DNA of 64,000 nt from Kineosporia succinea (GTDB lineage Bacteria > Actinomycetota > Actinomycetes > Actinomycetales > Kineosporiaceae). The position numbers were made by a program, and so were the translations under genes. Positions 16,439-24,659 of the stretch are shown one piece after another (positions within the stretch are counted from its first letter, which is position 1; each line of letters opens with the position of its first letter). Under the pieces are notes generated by a model. The model worked only from the letters and a program-made list of their open reading frames with translations, searched no databases and was not told the DNA's origin. The DNA is taken from positions 5,143,241 through 5,207,240 of the forward strand of contig NZ_JAUSQZ010000001.1 in assembly GCF_030811555.1 (NCBI RefSeq), written 5' to 3'.

Positions 16439-17128
16439 GTGACCGCCCCCCTTGCATCGTCCACCCTCCTCGCCGAGGGCCTGCCGGCCGCCGTCCTCTG
16501 GGACATGGACGGCACCCTCGTCGACACCGAGCCGTACTGGATGGCCGAGGAGCACCTGCTGGTCTCCGAGTTCGGCGGGGAGTGGAACGACGAGCACGCG
16601 CACAACCTGATCGGCAACGCGCTGATCGACTCGGCGCACTACATCCAGAAGCACGGCGGGGTCACCCTCCCGGCCGACGAGATCATCGCGCGGCTCACCG
16701 CCGGGGTGGTCGGGCGCATCGCGGTCGAGGTGCCGTGGCGCCCGGGTGCGCGTGAGCTGCTGTTCGAGCTGCACGAGCTGGGGGTGCCGTGCGCGCTCGT
16801 CACCATGTCCTACCGTGAGATGGCCGAGGCGATCGTCGGCACGCTGCCCGGCGAGTTCTTCCGCTTCCTGGTCACCGGTGACGAGGTGGAGCACGGCAAG
16901 CCGCACGCCGAGCCGTACCTCAAGGGCGCGGCCCTGCTGGGGCTCGAGCCCGCGCAGTGTGTCGCCATCGAAGACAGCCTCACCGGGGTCGCCTCGGCCG
17001 AGGCCGCCGGGGTGCCGCTGCTGGCCGTCGAGCACCTGGTGCCGGTGCCCGAGCGCGAGACCCGCACGGTCACGCGCAGCCTCGAGGGCTGGACCGCGAA
17101 AGACTTGGGGCGCCTCGTCTCTCGCTGA
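16439..17128 (+). CDS. HAD family phosphatase
   Basis: A 229-residue HAD hydrolase of the beta-phosphoglucomutase-like type. Motif I is WDMDGTLVDTE (nucleophile and general-acid aspartates near residues 23 and 25), motif II is the Thr/Ser of VTMS, motif III is the Lys of HGKPHAEPY, and motif IV is IEDSLTG. A helical cap lies at about residues 35-95. Substrate unknown. The GTG start at 16439 is followed by an Ala/Leu-rich stretch before the fold begins. A hairpin follows the stop. Confidence 0.88.
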   Translation: MTAPLASSTLLAEGLPAAVLWDMDGTLVDTEPYWMAEEHLLVSEFGGEWNDEHAHNLIGNALIDSAHYIQKHGGVTLPADEIIARLTAGVVGRIAVEVPWRPGARELLFELHELGVPCALVTMSYREMAEAIVGTLPGEFFRFLVTGDEVEHGKPHAEPYLKGAALLGLEPAQCVAIEDSLTGVASAEAAGVPLLAVEHLVPVPERETRTVTRSLEGWTAKDLGRLVSR

Positions 17129-17146
17129 TCTCCCACCGCTCAGGGG

Positions 17147-17179
17147 ACGGGCTCCGATCATCTGATGGTCGGAGCCCGT
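17147..17179 (+). terminator. hairpin terminator after the HAD phosphatase
   Basis: An 11-bp stem (ACGGGCTCCGA with TCGGAGCCCGT) encloses an 11-nt loop, 18 nt after the stop codon. Confidence 0.7.
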
Positions 17180-17549
17180 TCCTGGTTCCCTTCCGGGCCG
17201 GTTTTCCGCTTTTGGCCGGTGTTCACAGATTTGACGTCAGCTCAACAAGGCCCAGGAACGTGGGCCCTGACGCGCTTTCCGGCCAGGCGGACACCCTCCG
17301 AACACGAGGGTGACGTTCTCGGTGACCACCGCGCGTCCCTCGGGGTCATCCGCCCTGATCGACGCCTGTCGAGCGGGGCGCCCGTTGCCCGGGGCCAGGT
17401 TGCGATCGTGTTTCGCTTGCCTAAGCGATGCCTCATTTCGCTTGATAGGGACATGCTGTGACAGCACAAATGCGTCCTGCGTAGGACTTATGACCTTGAC
17501 GGACGCGTGAGAAGTCTTTAGGCGAGCGGGCAGGAATCTGTGGCGCATC
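17180..17549. promoter_or_regulatory. regulatory region of the ferric-reductase-like gene with clustered small palindromes
   Basis: This gene-free leader holds a direct repeat TTTCGCTTG (17411-17419 and 17436-17444), the inverted repeats CGCTT-GCCT-AAGCG (17414-17427), GCTGT-G-ACAGC (17455-17465) and GTCCT-GCGT-AGGAC (17474-17487). The cluster lies 60-140 bp before the 17550 start and looks like operator sites; the regulator is unknown. Confidence 0.45.
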
Positions 17550-19124
17550 ATGCCGACACCCCAACGCCACCCCCGGCCGGTCTGGGTCCCCCCGTCCTCA
17601 CCCGACCCGGTCGTCCGTGAACTCTCCTCTCCTGCTCCCGTGCCCGTCAGTGCCGACGACGTGCTCACCCAGGAGATGCCGCTCGTGCAGCGGCGTTCCG
17701 TCCGATCCCACAGCACGGTGCGCCGGGCCCGCCCGCCGGCTGCGGCCCGGCGCCGGTCGCGTCTCACCACGGAGCCCCGCCCGCTCGTGGGTGGCCGCGC
17801 CCGGGTGCGCTTCTCCCGCCTGGCCTGGGCCGCGGCCGTGCCGCTGGTGATCGTGCTGCCGCTGCTGCTCAGCTCGTCGGCCGGCTACACCGGTGACTTC
17901 GTGCTCGAGATGTCGCTGGCCACGGGCCTTCTCGCGGCGTCGTTCCTGGTGATCGTGACCGTGTCGATCAGCCGCAGCCGCTCGCTGACCAAGGCGTTCG
18001 GCATCGAGCAGCTGATCGTCTCGCACCGCTGGTTCGGGATCCTGACCATGGTGATGGTGCTCGTGCACACCGCTCTGGTCATCCTCGACGACCCGGGGGA
18101 GAACCTCGCCCTCGTCACCTGGGTGCACGCGCCGCCCCGCGCGCGCAACGCCACCGTCTCCACGCTGGCGATCGTGGCCATCTGCCTGTTCGCGATGTTC
18201 CGCCGCAAACTCAGGTGGCCGTACGAGGTCTGGCGCTGGATCCACATCACGCTGGCGGTGCTCGCCCTGGTCACCGCCGGGTTCCACGTCTACCTGCTGA
18301 ACCACCTGATCCGGAACCCGGTGATGCGGGCCTGGTTCGTCGGCATCGCCGCCGTGGTGCTGATGACGCTGACCCGGCGCTGGATCGTGCGGCCCCTGCT
18401 GCACCACGACCGGCGTTACGTGGTGCAGCAGGTCGTTCAGGAGTCGCCCGTCGTCAGCACGCTGGTGCTGGCGCCGCGCCACAACTGGCAGCCCGGACTG
18501 CGTTTCCTGCCGGGCCAGTTCGCCTGGATCCGCTTCGACAGCTTCCGCCGGCCCTGGGAGGAGCACCCGTTCACCATCGCCTCCAGTGCCGACCGGCCGC
18601 GCGAGATCGAGTTCACGATCCGGCACGTCGGCGACTTCACCCGGGGCGTGGGACGGCTGCGGGTAGGGGCCGTGGTGCGTCTCGACGGACCCTACGGCGA
18701 CTTCACCGTGGACATCCGCCAGAAGCGTCCGCTGCTCCTGATCGCCGGAGGCGTCGGGGTCACGCCGATGATGAGCATCCTGCGAACCCTGGCCCACCGC
18801 GACGACTTCCGGCCCGCCGTGCTCATCATGGCCGCCCGCCACGAACGCGACCTGCTGTTCCGTGCCGAGCTCCGCGAACTGTCGGCGCACCTGCCGCTGC
18901 GGGTGATCGAGGTGCTGTCGGCGCCGCCCGAGCACTGGACCGGCCAGCGCGGACGCGTCGACGCCGGCGTGCTCCACACCGCACTGCCCTCACGCCGTGA
19001 ACGCACCGAGACCGACGTCTACATCTGTGGTTCCCCGCCGATGGTGGGCGGCGCGCTCGCCGGGCTGCGGCGTCTGCGGGTGCCGGCCCACCTGATCCAC
19101 ACCGAGCAGTTCGACATGATCTGA
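17550..19124 (+). CDS. ferric-reductase-like transmembrane flavocytochrome
   Basis: A 524-residue membrane oxidoreductase. An Arg/Pro-rich cytosolic N-terminus (about 1-85) precedes six or so membrane spans (about 90-285) with histidines placed for two b-hemes (SHRWFG, VHTALV, WRWIHI, GFHVYL). The C-terminal half is a ferredoxin-NADP-reductase module: FAD motif EHPFTIAS and NAD(P) motif GGVGVTPMMSIL, ending CGSPPMV and a C-terminal aromatic region (FDMI). It should move electrons from NAD(P)H across the membrane, for example to ferric iron; the acceptor is not shown. The small exported protein gene follows 17 bp downstream. Confidence 0.9.
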   Translation: MPTPQRHPRPVWVPPSSPDPVVRELSSPAPVPVSADDVLTQEMPLVQRRSVRSHSTVRRARPPAAARRRSRLTTEPRPLVGGRARVRFSRLAWAAAVPLVIVLPLLLSSSAGYTGDFVLEMSLATGLLAASFLVIVTVSISRSRSLTKAFGIEQLIVSHRWFGILTMVMVLVHTALVILDDPGENLALVTWVHAPPRARNATVSTLAIVAICLFAMFRRKLRWPYEVWRWIHITLAVLALVTAGFHVYLLNHLIRNPVMRAWFVGIAAVVLMTLTRRWIVRPLLHHDRRYVVQQVVQESPVVSTLVLAPRHNWQPGLRFLPGQFAWIRFDSFRRPWEEHPFTIASSADRPREIEFTIRHVGDFTRGVGRLRVGAVVRLDGPYGDFTVDIRQKRPLLLIAGGVGVTPMMSILRTLAHRDDFRPAVLIMAARHERDLLFRAELRELSAHLPLRVIEVLSAPPEHWTGQRGRVDAGVLHTALPSRRERTETDVYICGSPPMVGGALAGLRRLRVPAHLIHTEQFDMI

Positions 19125-19141
19125 GTCAGGAGACCGTCTTC

Positions 19142-19348
19142 ATGCAACGCCGATCCTCGTCCCCGTTCCTCCGTCTCACCGTCGCGTTCGCCATCGCCGT
19201 CGCGCTGATCACCACGACGATGCGGGCCGAACCCGGCCGGCTCTCGAACCCGCTGGAGCTCATCGGTTTTCACCACGACACCGGCTGCCAGGCCCTGGTG
19301 GTCGAAGCCCCGGACCCAACCGCGTCCGGAACCGACCCAGGCCATTGA
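19142..19348 (+). CDS. small exported or membrane-anchored protein, unknown
   Basis: A 68-residue ORF beginning MQRRSSSPFLRLTVAF with a basic start and a single hydrophobic stretch (about 11-26), consistent with a signal peptide or anchor; the rest contains HHDTGC. CAGGAGA lies about 9 nt before the ATG and the gene directly follows the ferric-reductase-like gene, so it is probably co-transcribed. I recognise no family. The nearby His-His and Cys could bind metal or heme, but this is speculation. Confidence 0.5.
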   Translation: MQRRSSSPFLRLTVAFAIAVALITTTMRAEPGRLSNPLELIGFHHDTGCQALVVEAPDPTASGTDPGH

Positions 19349-19371
19349 GGCGGCCGCCGACTTGACCGAGG

Positions 19372-19541
19372 GGCGCCCGCCTCGAGCGGTGCCCCGCCTC
19401 GAGCGGTCCCCCGATCCAAGCGGTCCCCCGCCTCGAGCGGTGCCCCGATCCAAGCGGTCCCCCGATCCAAGCAGTCCCCCGCCTCGAGCGGTGCCGCGAT
19501 TCAAGCAGCGCCCCGATTCAAGGAGTGCCGCGATTCAAAAG
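19372..19541. repeat. 17-bp tandem repeat, 10 copies (array A)
   Basis: Ten consecutive 17-bp units of the form GTCCCCCGATCCAAGCG or GTGCCCCGCCTCGAGCG. Two sequence classes (CCTCGAG and ATCCAAG or ATTCAAG cores) are interspersed. The period is not a multiple of three, so it does not encode a simple peptide repeat. Confidence 0.9.
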
Positions 19542-19838
19542 GCGCCCCGGCCGGCGCGCCTCGACCGAAGCGGGCGCGCTGCCCACGTGGTGCCCTGACC
19601 CGAGCCAGGCGCTCACACCCGTGGAGCCCGACCAGTTCGGCGGCCTTGTTCGCAGATGACGGAGGCGGCGCCTCTCTCTGGTGGGAGCAGCGACACCCCC
19701 TATGCCGAAAAGGTATAACGGGTGTTGCTGCTCCCCGGCGCAAGGTGCCTCATCCGGTGCCGAGAACGAGATCGCCGGAGGTGGGGCGGTCAGCCGTGCA
19801 CCGCCCCACCCCCGGCTCAGTCCGCCGGAGAAGCCCCT

Positions 19839-19906
19839 GCTCACCGACCAGCGCCGCTCACCGACCAGCGCCGCTCACCGACCAGGGCCGCTCACCGACC
19901 AGCGCC
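19839..19906. repeat. 17-bp tandem repeat, 4 copies (array B)
   Basis: Four units of GCTCACCGACCAGCGCC, identical except for one base in the third copy. Unrelated in sequence to array A but with the same period. Confidence 0.9.
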
Positions 19907-19918
19907 GCCCGCCGTGAG

Positions 19919-19986
19919 GTTTCGGACTGCCAATAGGTCCAGACTGCCGTCAGGTTCGGACTGCCGACAGCTTCGGCCCGCCAGCC
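19919..19986. repeat. 17-bp tandem repeat, about 4 diverged copies (array C)
   Basis: Units GTTTCGGACTGCCAATA, GGTCCAGACTGCCGTCA, GGTTCGGACTGCCGACA and a more diverged GCTTCGGCCCGCCAGCC. Same 17-bp period as arrays A and B. Confidence 0.7.
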
Positions 19987-20013
19987 CGCCAGTCCGCCGG
20001 CCAGCCCGCAGGA

Positions 20014-22545
20014 TCAGTCGGCGGTGATGGCCCTCAGCACGTCCAGGCGCACCGCGCGCCAGGCGGGCAGGATGGCCGCGATCATCCCGGCCACGGCCGA
20101 CGAGACCAGCACGATGAACAGCGTCATCCACGGGATGGAGAGGATCTCCAGCCCCTGCGACACCAGTGCCCGCTGCAACACGAGCCCGAGCACCAGGCCC
20201 AGAGCCATGCCCAGCACCGCCCCGAACACCGCCGTGCTGACCGATTCCGCGCTGATCATCCGCCGCAGCTGACGCCGGCTCATGCCGACCGCCCGTAGCA
20301 GGCCGATCTCCCGGGTGCGCTCGAAGACCGACAGAGCCAGCGTGTTGATGATGCCGAGCACGGCGATCAGCACGCTCAGGGCCAGCAGCGCGTAGATCAG
20401 GTAGAGCAGCTGGTTGATCTGCGCCGCCTGGGCCTCCGCGAACTCCTCGCCGTTCTGCACCGAGACCACCAGGAACGGCTCGACGGTCTTCTCGAGTGCG
20501 GAGCGCAGCTGGGCCGTGTCCGAGCCGTCGGACTTCACGTAGAGCAGGAAGTCGCCCTGCTGGGCCGGGGGAACGGTCTCGGCGTACAGGTCTAGCGGGA
20601 TCATGATCTTCGGGTTGTTCAGCGCCTGCGAGTCCTCGAAGATCCCTCCCACCGTGAGCACCTGGCCGCTCTTGGCGCCGATCTCGGCCGGCGGCAGCCG
20701 GTCCCCGACCTTCCAGCCCTCCTCGTCGGCCGCGGTCTGGCTGATCACCGCGTCACCGGAGTCGATCGACTCCAGCGACCCGGCGTTCACCGTGACCCGG
20801 ACGTTCTCCTTGATGGCCCGGGGATCCACCGCGAGCGCGAACGCCGCCTGCCCGTCGATGCGCATCGGCGCCGAGCGGATCGGGGCCACCGAGGTGACGC
20901 CCGGCATTCCGGCCACCTCGTCGGCGACCGTGGTCGGGATGACGCTCGCGCCACCGGTGCTCAGCACGTAGTCGGCGGTGAGCTCGCTGTCGACGATCTC
21001 GGACACGCTGGCGTTGGCCGACGAGGCGAACACCCCGACGCTCGACATCAGCGCCAGGCCGATCATCAGCGCGCTGGCCGTGGTGGCCGTGCGCCGCGGG
21101 TTGCGCAGCGCGTTCTCGCGGGCCAGCCGGCCGACGGTGCCGTAGATCCGGGTGTAGGGCGCCGCGACCAGGCGCACCACCGGGCGGGTCAGCCAGGGGG
21201 CGGCCACCAGCAGGCCGAGGAGCAGCAGCGCCGCGCCCAGCCCGATGAGCGGCCAGTTCGGGTCGTCACCGAGCGAGCTGGGCGTGATGGCGGCGGCCCC
21301 GAGGATCACCAGGACCAGCCCGATGATGCCGCGGCGCAGCACCCCACCGGGCGGGGGCTGGGTGTCGTCGCGCAGGGCGGCGATCGGGGCGACCCGGGCC
21401 GCCCGCAGGGCCGGCATGACCGCCGAGGCCATCGTGACCACGAGCCCGACCAGCAGGCTGATCAGCACCGTGGTCGGGGTGACGGGCAGGCCGCCGGTGA
21501 TCTCCAGGCCGACGGTCTCGACCAGAGCCTGCAGACCGGCCGCCAGCAGCACCCCCAGGCCCAGACCGATCGCCGAGCCGACCAGGCCGAGGATCGCGGC
21601 CTCGCCGAGCACCACCCGCAGCACCTGACCGCGCGAGGCCCCCACCGCACGCAGCAGCGCCAGCTCCCGGGTGCGCTGGGCCACCAGCATCGAGAACGTG
21701 TTGGCGATGATGAACGCGCCGACGAACACCGCGATCGAGGCGAAGATCAGCAGGAACGTGGTGATGAAGCCGATGCCCGACGCGACAGCGTCTTTCGACT
21801 CCTCGTAGAGCTGCTCTCCGGTGATGACCTCGGTGCCGGAGGGCACGACCGCCTGCACCCGGTCGCGCAGCTCCTGCTCGCCGACCCCGCTGTCGGCGCC
21901 CAGGGTGAACGACGGCACCTGGCCGTCGGGGGCCCAGGTGTCGATGGCGGTCTGCTCGTCGAGCAGCACCAGGGTGGCGCCGGCCAGGCCGGAGCCGAAG
22001 TCGAAGGCGCCGGTGATCGTCACGTCCTGCGGGTCGTTCTGGATGAGCGCCCGGGTGGTGTCGCCGACCTTGAGATCGGCCAGCTCGAGCGTGGTCGACT
22101 CGACGATCACCTCGCCCTTCTTCTGCGGTGCGCGCCCCTGCGTGAGGTCGACCACCGGATCGTCGGGGGAGTAGCCGAAGCCGAGGTTGGGCGCACCGCC
22201 GTTGCGGGCGGCGGTGCCGTTCCTGCCGACCAGGATCGCCGTGCCGTTCATGTCGGGGGCGACCCGGGCCACGCCGTCGACGGCCTCGAGTTTCTCGCGC
22301 AGCGAGAGCGGCAGCGGCTCACGCTGTTTCGAGCCGTCGAACGAGGTGGTGTCGAGCTGCTGCCCGCGCACCTGAACGTCGGTGCCGGCGGTGGTCTGCT
22401 CGACGATGCCGTCGAACGTGCGGTTGATGCTGCCGCTCAGCACCAGCGTGCCGGCGACGAGCGCCACCCCCAGGCAGACCGCGAGTGCCGTGAGCGCGAA
22501 ACGCAGCCGGTGGGTGAAGATTCCCTTGACGGTGACCTTGAACAT
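20014..22545 (-). CDS. FtsX/MacB-type ABC transporter permease
   Basis: An 843-residue membrane protein. A first membrane span (about 15-35) and a MacB-like extracytoplasmic domain (about 40-245) precede three spans with the FtsX core (SMLVAQRTRELALLRAVGAS), then a second set of spans, a second extracytoplasmic domain (about 500-700) and the C-terminal FtsX core (LSVFERTREIGLLRAVGMS). This duplicated layout is typical of Gram-positive exporters for lipids, peptides or antimicrobials that use mechanotransmission. The substrate is not evident. Its ATG is one base after the ATPase stop codon, so the two form an operon. Confidence 0.92.
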   Translation of the reverse strand: MFKVTVKGIFTHRLRFALTALAVCLGVALVAGTLVLSGSINRTFDGIVEQTTAGTDVQVRGQQLDTTSFDGSKQREPLPLSLREKLEAVDGVARVAPDMNGTAILVGRNGTAARNGGAPNLGFGYSPDDPVVDLTQGRAPQKKGEVIVESTTLELADLKVGDTTRALIQNDPQDVTITGAFDFGSGLAGATLVLLDEQTAIDTWAPDGQVPSFTLGADSGVGEQELRDRVQAVVPSGTEVITGEQLYEESKDAVASGIGFITTFLLIFASIAVFVGAFIIANTFSMLVAQRTRELALLRAVGASRGQVLRVVLGEAAILGLVGSAIGLGLGVLLAAGLQALVETVGLEITGGLPVTPTTVLISLLVGLVVTMASAVMPALRAARVAPIAALRDDTQPPPGGVLRRGIIGLVLVILGAAAITPSSLGDDPNWPLIGLGAALLLLGLLVAAPWLTRPVVRLVAAPYTRIYGTVGRLARENALRNPRRTATTASALMIGLALMSSVGVFASSANASVSEIVDSELTADYVLSTGGASVIPTTVADEVAGMPGVTSVAPIRSAPMRIDGQAAFALAVDPRAIKENVRVTVNAGSLESIDSGDAVISQTAADEEGWKVGDRLPPAEIGAKSGQVLTVGGIFEDSQALNNPKIMIPLDLYAETVPPAQQGDFLLYVKSDGSDTAQLRSALEKTVEPFLVVSVQNGEEFAEAQAAQINQLLYLIYALLALSVLIAVLGIINTLALSVFERTREIGLLRAVGMSRRQLRRMISAESVSTAVFGAVLGMALGLVLGLVLQRALVSQGLEILSIPWMTLFIVLVSSAVAGMIAAILPAWRAVRLDVLRAITAD

Positions 22546-22546
22546 G

Positions 22547-23293
22547 TCAGCTGCGCCGTCCGGTCGCGTCGAAACCGCGCATGCGCTCGAGCACCTTGTC
22601 GGCCGTCGGGTCGACCATCTCGTCGACGATCGAGCCGTCGGCCAGGAACAGCACGCGGTCGGCGTACCCGGCGGCGACCGGGTCGTGCGTGACGATGACG
22701 ATGGACTGCCCGAACTCGCGCACCGAGTTCTGCAGGAACGACAGGATCTCGGCGCTGGCCCGGGAGTCGAGGTTGCCGGTCGGCTCGTCGGCGAACACGA
22801 TGGCCGGGCGGCTGACCAGGGCCCGGGCGCAGGCCACGCGCTGCTGCTGACCGCCGGACAGCTCGGTGGGCCGGTGGCCGAGCCGGTCGCGCAGCCCGAC
22901 GGTGTCGACCACGGTGTCGAACCAGGCCTGGTCGACCTTGCGCCCCGCGATGTCGAGCGGGAGCGTGATGTTCTCCCTGGCCGTCAGCGTCGGCACCAGG
23001 TTGAACGACTGGAAGATGAAGCCCAGGCGGTCGCGCCGCAGCTGGGTGAGCGCCTTGTCCTTCAACCCGCGCACCTGCACGCCGTCGATCTCGACGTCAC
23101 CGCCGGTGGGCTTGTCGAGGGCGGCCATGCAGTGCATGAGCGTGGACTTGCCCGAACCGGAAGGGCCCATGATGGCGGTCATCTCGCCCCGCCCGAAGTC
23201 GACGCTCACCCCGCGCAGGGCCGCCACCTGGGCCTCGCCCTGACCGTAGATCTTCTGCAGATCAATCGCTCTCGCGATCGCTTCGGTTCCCAC
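22547..23293 (-). CDS. MacB/LolD-type ABC transporter ATPase
   Basis: A 248-residue nucleotide-binding subunit. Walker A GPSGSGKST, Q-loop FIFQSFNLVP, signature LSGGQQQR, Walker B IVFADEPT and switch VTHD are all intact, and the spacing matches the MacB/LolD class. It should power the adjacent FtsX-type permease. The GTG at 23293 is chosen because AGGGGAG precedes it by about 6 nt; a longer in-frame ATG at 23380 would add residues unlike the family. Phased direct repeats lie about 55 bp upstream. Confidence 0.94.
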   Translation of the reverse strand: MGTEAIARAIDLQKIYGQGEAQVAALRGVSVDFGRGEMTAIMGPSGSGKSTLMHCMAALDKPTGGDVEIDGVQVRGLKDKALTQLRRDRLGFIFQSFNLVPTLTARENITLPLDIAGRKVDQAWFDTVVDTVGLRDRLGHRPTELSGGQQQRVACARALVSRPAIVFADEPTGNLDSRASAEILSFLQNSVREFGQSIVIVTHDPVAAGYADRVLFLADGSIVDEMVDPTADKVLERMRGFDATGRRS

Positions 23294-23650
23294 CCTGAAC
23301 TCCCCTGAGTTTCGTCTTCGGAACTGCGCGGGGACGGTCGTGTCCCCCCACCTGAGACCACCTGAGATCACCTGGAACATCCGGCGCGACGGTGAGCCGG
23401 AGCACCGGCCCGGACGGCTTTCCGAGGTGCCGCGTCCGGGTCCGGACCCATTACGCCCGAGGTGTCTGCCCCCACACCTCGGGTGCCTCCCTGATACTGA
23501 CCCCGATCTTGCTCGATCCGGAGCCAGGGGTGGTGCACCGCCCGCTGGTCATCTTGCCGTCCGGGCGGTCGGCCGAGCCGCGACCGGGCCGTGCGCGTGC
23601 ACGTAGTGCCACGTGAGTAACGAGCCGCGGGACGCGGCGTCAGATACGGC
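23294..23650. promoter_or_regulatory. leader of the ABC exporter operon with phased repeats and an inverted repeat
   Basis: No gene seen. About 23349-23374 carries three CACCTGAGA-like units at exactly 10-bp spacing (the third reads CACCTGGAA), one helical turn apart. A perfect 10-bp inverted repeat (CCCGAGGTGT and its complement, 8-nt loop) lies at 23456-23483. Both lie upstream of the ATPase start and downstream of the RecB-like stop; the hairpin could end the nuclease transcript, the direct repeats could bind a regulator. Confidence 0.45.
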
Positions 23651-24508
23651 TCATGCGGGCTCCACGAGGACGGGCCCGGCCGGCGGCACGCCCGGTGAGG
23701 CCCGGGTCAGCAACCGCTCGAGCGCGTCGGCCGGCACCGGCGGCGCGGTGCCGCCCTGGGCCGGGCAGATCGCCCGGTGGTCGCACCAGGAGCACAGGCG
23801 GCCGGGGGACGGGCGCCAGTCGCCGGTGCGGGCGGCCAGGGTGATGGCCTCCCACAGCGCCTTCACCTTGCGCTCGACCGCGAGCAGGTCGGCCGCGTCG
23901 GGCTCGTAGCGCAGGATCTCGCCGTCGCCCAGGTAGACCAGCTGCAGCATGGTGGGCAGCACGTCGCGCGAGCGCCACAGCACCAGCGCGTAGAACTTCA
24001 TCTGGAACAGCGCCCCGGCCTCGAACGCCTCGGACGGCGCCCGCCCGGTCTTGTAGTCGACCACCCGGAGCCGCCCGTCGGCGGCCACGTCGAGCCGGTC
24101 GACGTAACCGCGCAGCACTAGCCCGTCGTCGAGCGTGGTCTCGACGTACAGCTCGCGGTCGGCCGGCTCGAGCCGGTTCGGGTCTTCGAGGGCGAACCAG
24201 CGCTCGATCAGCCGCTCCGCCGAGACCAGCCACTTCTCCAGCCCCTCGCCCGAGGCGAACAGCTCCGCCGCCTCCGCGCGCTCCTGCTTGACCTGCTCCC
24301 AGGTCGGCCGCAGCAGCTCGAGCGCCGCCTGCGGGGTGCGCTCCCCGGCGGGCCGGTCGAACAGCTTCTCGAGCACGGCGTGCACCAGCGTGCCGCGCAC
24401 CGCGGCCGGGCTCGGCGCCTCGGGCAGCCGGTCGATCACGCGGAAGCGGAACAGCAGCGGGCACTGCATGAAGTCGGAGGCCCGGGACGGGCTGAGCGCT
24501 GCTGCCAT
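23651..24508 (-). CDS. RecB family exonuclease (PD-(D/E)XK)
   Basis: A 285-residue nuclease-like protein. It starts SPSRASDFMQCPLLFRF, has the early His of GTLVHAVLEKLF, the core GYVDRLD ... LRVVDYKTG (the PD-(D/E)XK acidic residues and Lys) and the QxxxY-type motif QMKFYALVLW. Four cysteines, one near residue 16 and three in CSWCDHRAIC, match the iron-sulfur nuclease arrangement of AddB/Cas4-like proteins. The family also occurs beside trmI in mycobacteria (Rv2119). It acts presumably on DNA ends; the partner is unknown. The start at 24508 is the ATG just before the conserved segment. Confidence 0.9.
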   Translation of the reverse strand: MAAALSPSRASDFMQCPLLFRFRVIDRLPEAPSPAAVRGTLVHAVLEKLFDRPAGERTPQAALELLRPTWEQVKQERAEAAELFASGEGLEKWLVSAERLIERWFALEDPNRLEPADRELYVETTLDDGLVLRGYVDRLDVAADGRLRVVDYKTGRAPSEAFEAGALFQMKFYALVLWRSRDVLPTMLQLVYLGDGEILRYEPDAADLLAVERKVKALWEAITLAARTGDWRPSPGRLCSWCDHRAICPAQGGTAPPVPADALERLLTRASPGVPPAGPVLVEPA

Positions 24509-24586
24509 ACCGAAAACCCTAGACGCGGGGTCCGACAGTTCTGGGGAAGCCCGGAATGTCCGCCCGACACGGTGATCGACCTGCCT

Positions 24587-24592
24587 TAACAT
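24587..24592 (+). promoter_or_regulatory. -10 box (TAACAT) for a leaderless small ORF
   Basis: TAACAT lies 7 nt before the GTG at 24600, the geometry seen at the other leaderless genes here. Confidence 0.5.
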
Positions 24593-24599
24593 CCTGCAC

Positions 24600-24659
24600 G
24601 TGACCAACCCCGGGCCAGGCGGACAGATCTCCCGCCGCACGAGCGGCCGGGCCCGATGA
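24600..24659 (+). CDS. 19-codon leader ORF overlapping the M50 protease start
   Basis: GTG at 24600 opens a 19-residue frame (MTNPGPGGQISRRTSGRAR) whose TGA (24657-24659) overlaps the ATG of the M50 protease as ATGA. With the -10 box 7 nt upstream it would be translated from the very 5' end of the transcript and deliver ribosomes to the protease start, which has no clear ribosome-binding site. The peptide itself shows no family. Evidence is positional only. Confidence 0.45.
   Translation: MTNPGPGGQISRRTSGRAR

Larger units (their letters stand above)
19349..20013. other. non-coding stretch with three distinct 17-bp tandem arrays
   Basis: No gene is supported here; overlapping open frames are short and repetitive. 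The stretch is built largely from three separate 17-bp-period repeat arrays (listed individually). A short AT-richer piece (CCGAAAAGGTATAACGGG, about 19706-19723) between the arrays might hold a promoter or terminator element. Confidence 0.6.

Noticed and set aside
19372-19541. Possible CRISPR array
   Set aside because: Units are contiguous with no spacers and there are no cas genes.
19362-19598. 78-codon plus-strand frame through the 17-bp repeats
   Set aside because: The 17-bp period cycles all three frames, so the apparent Pro/Arg-rich peptide reflects base composition only; no ribosome-binding site.
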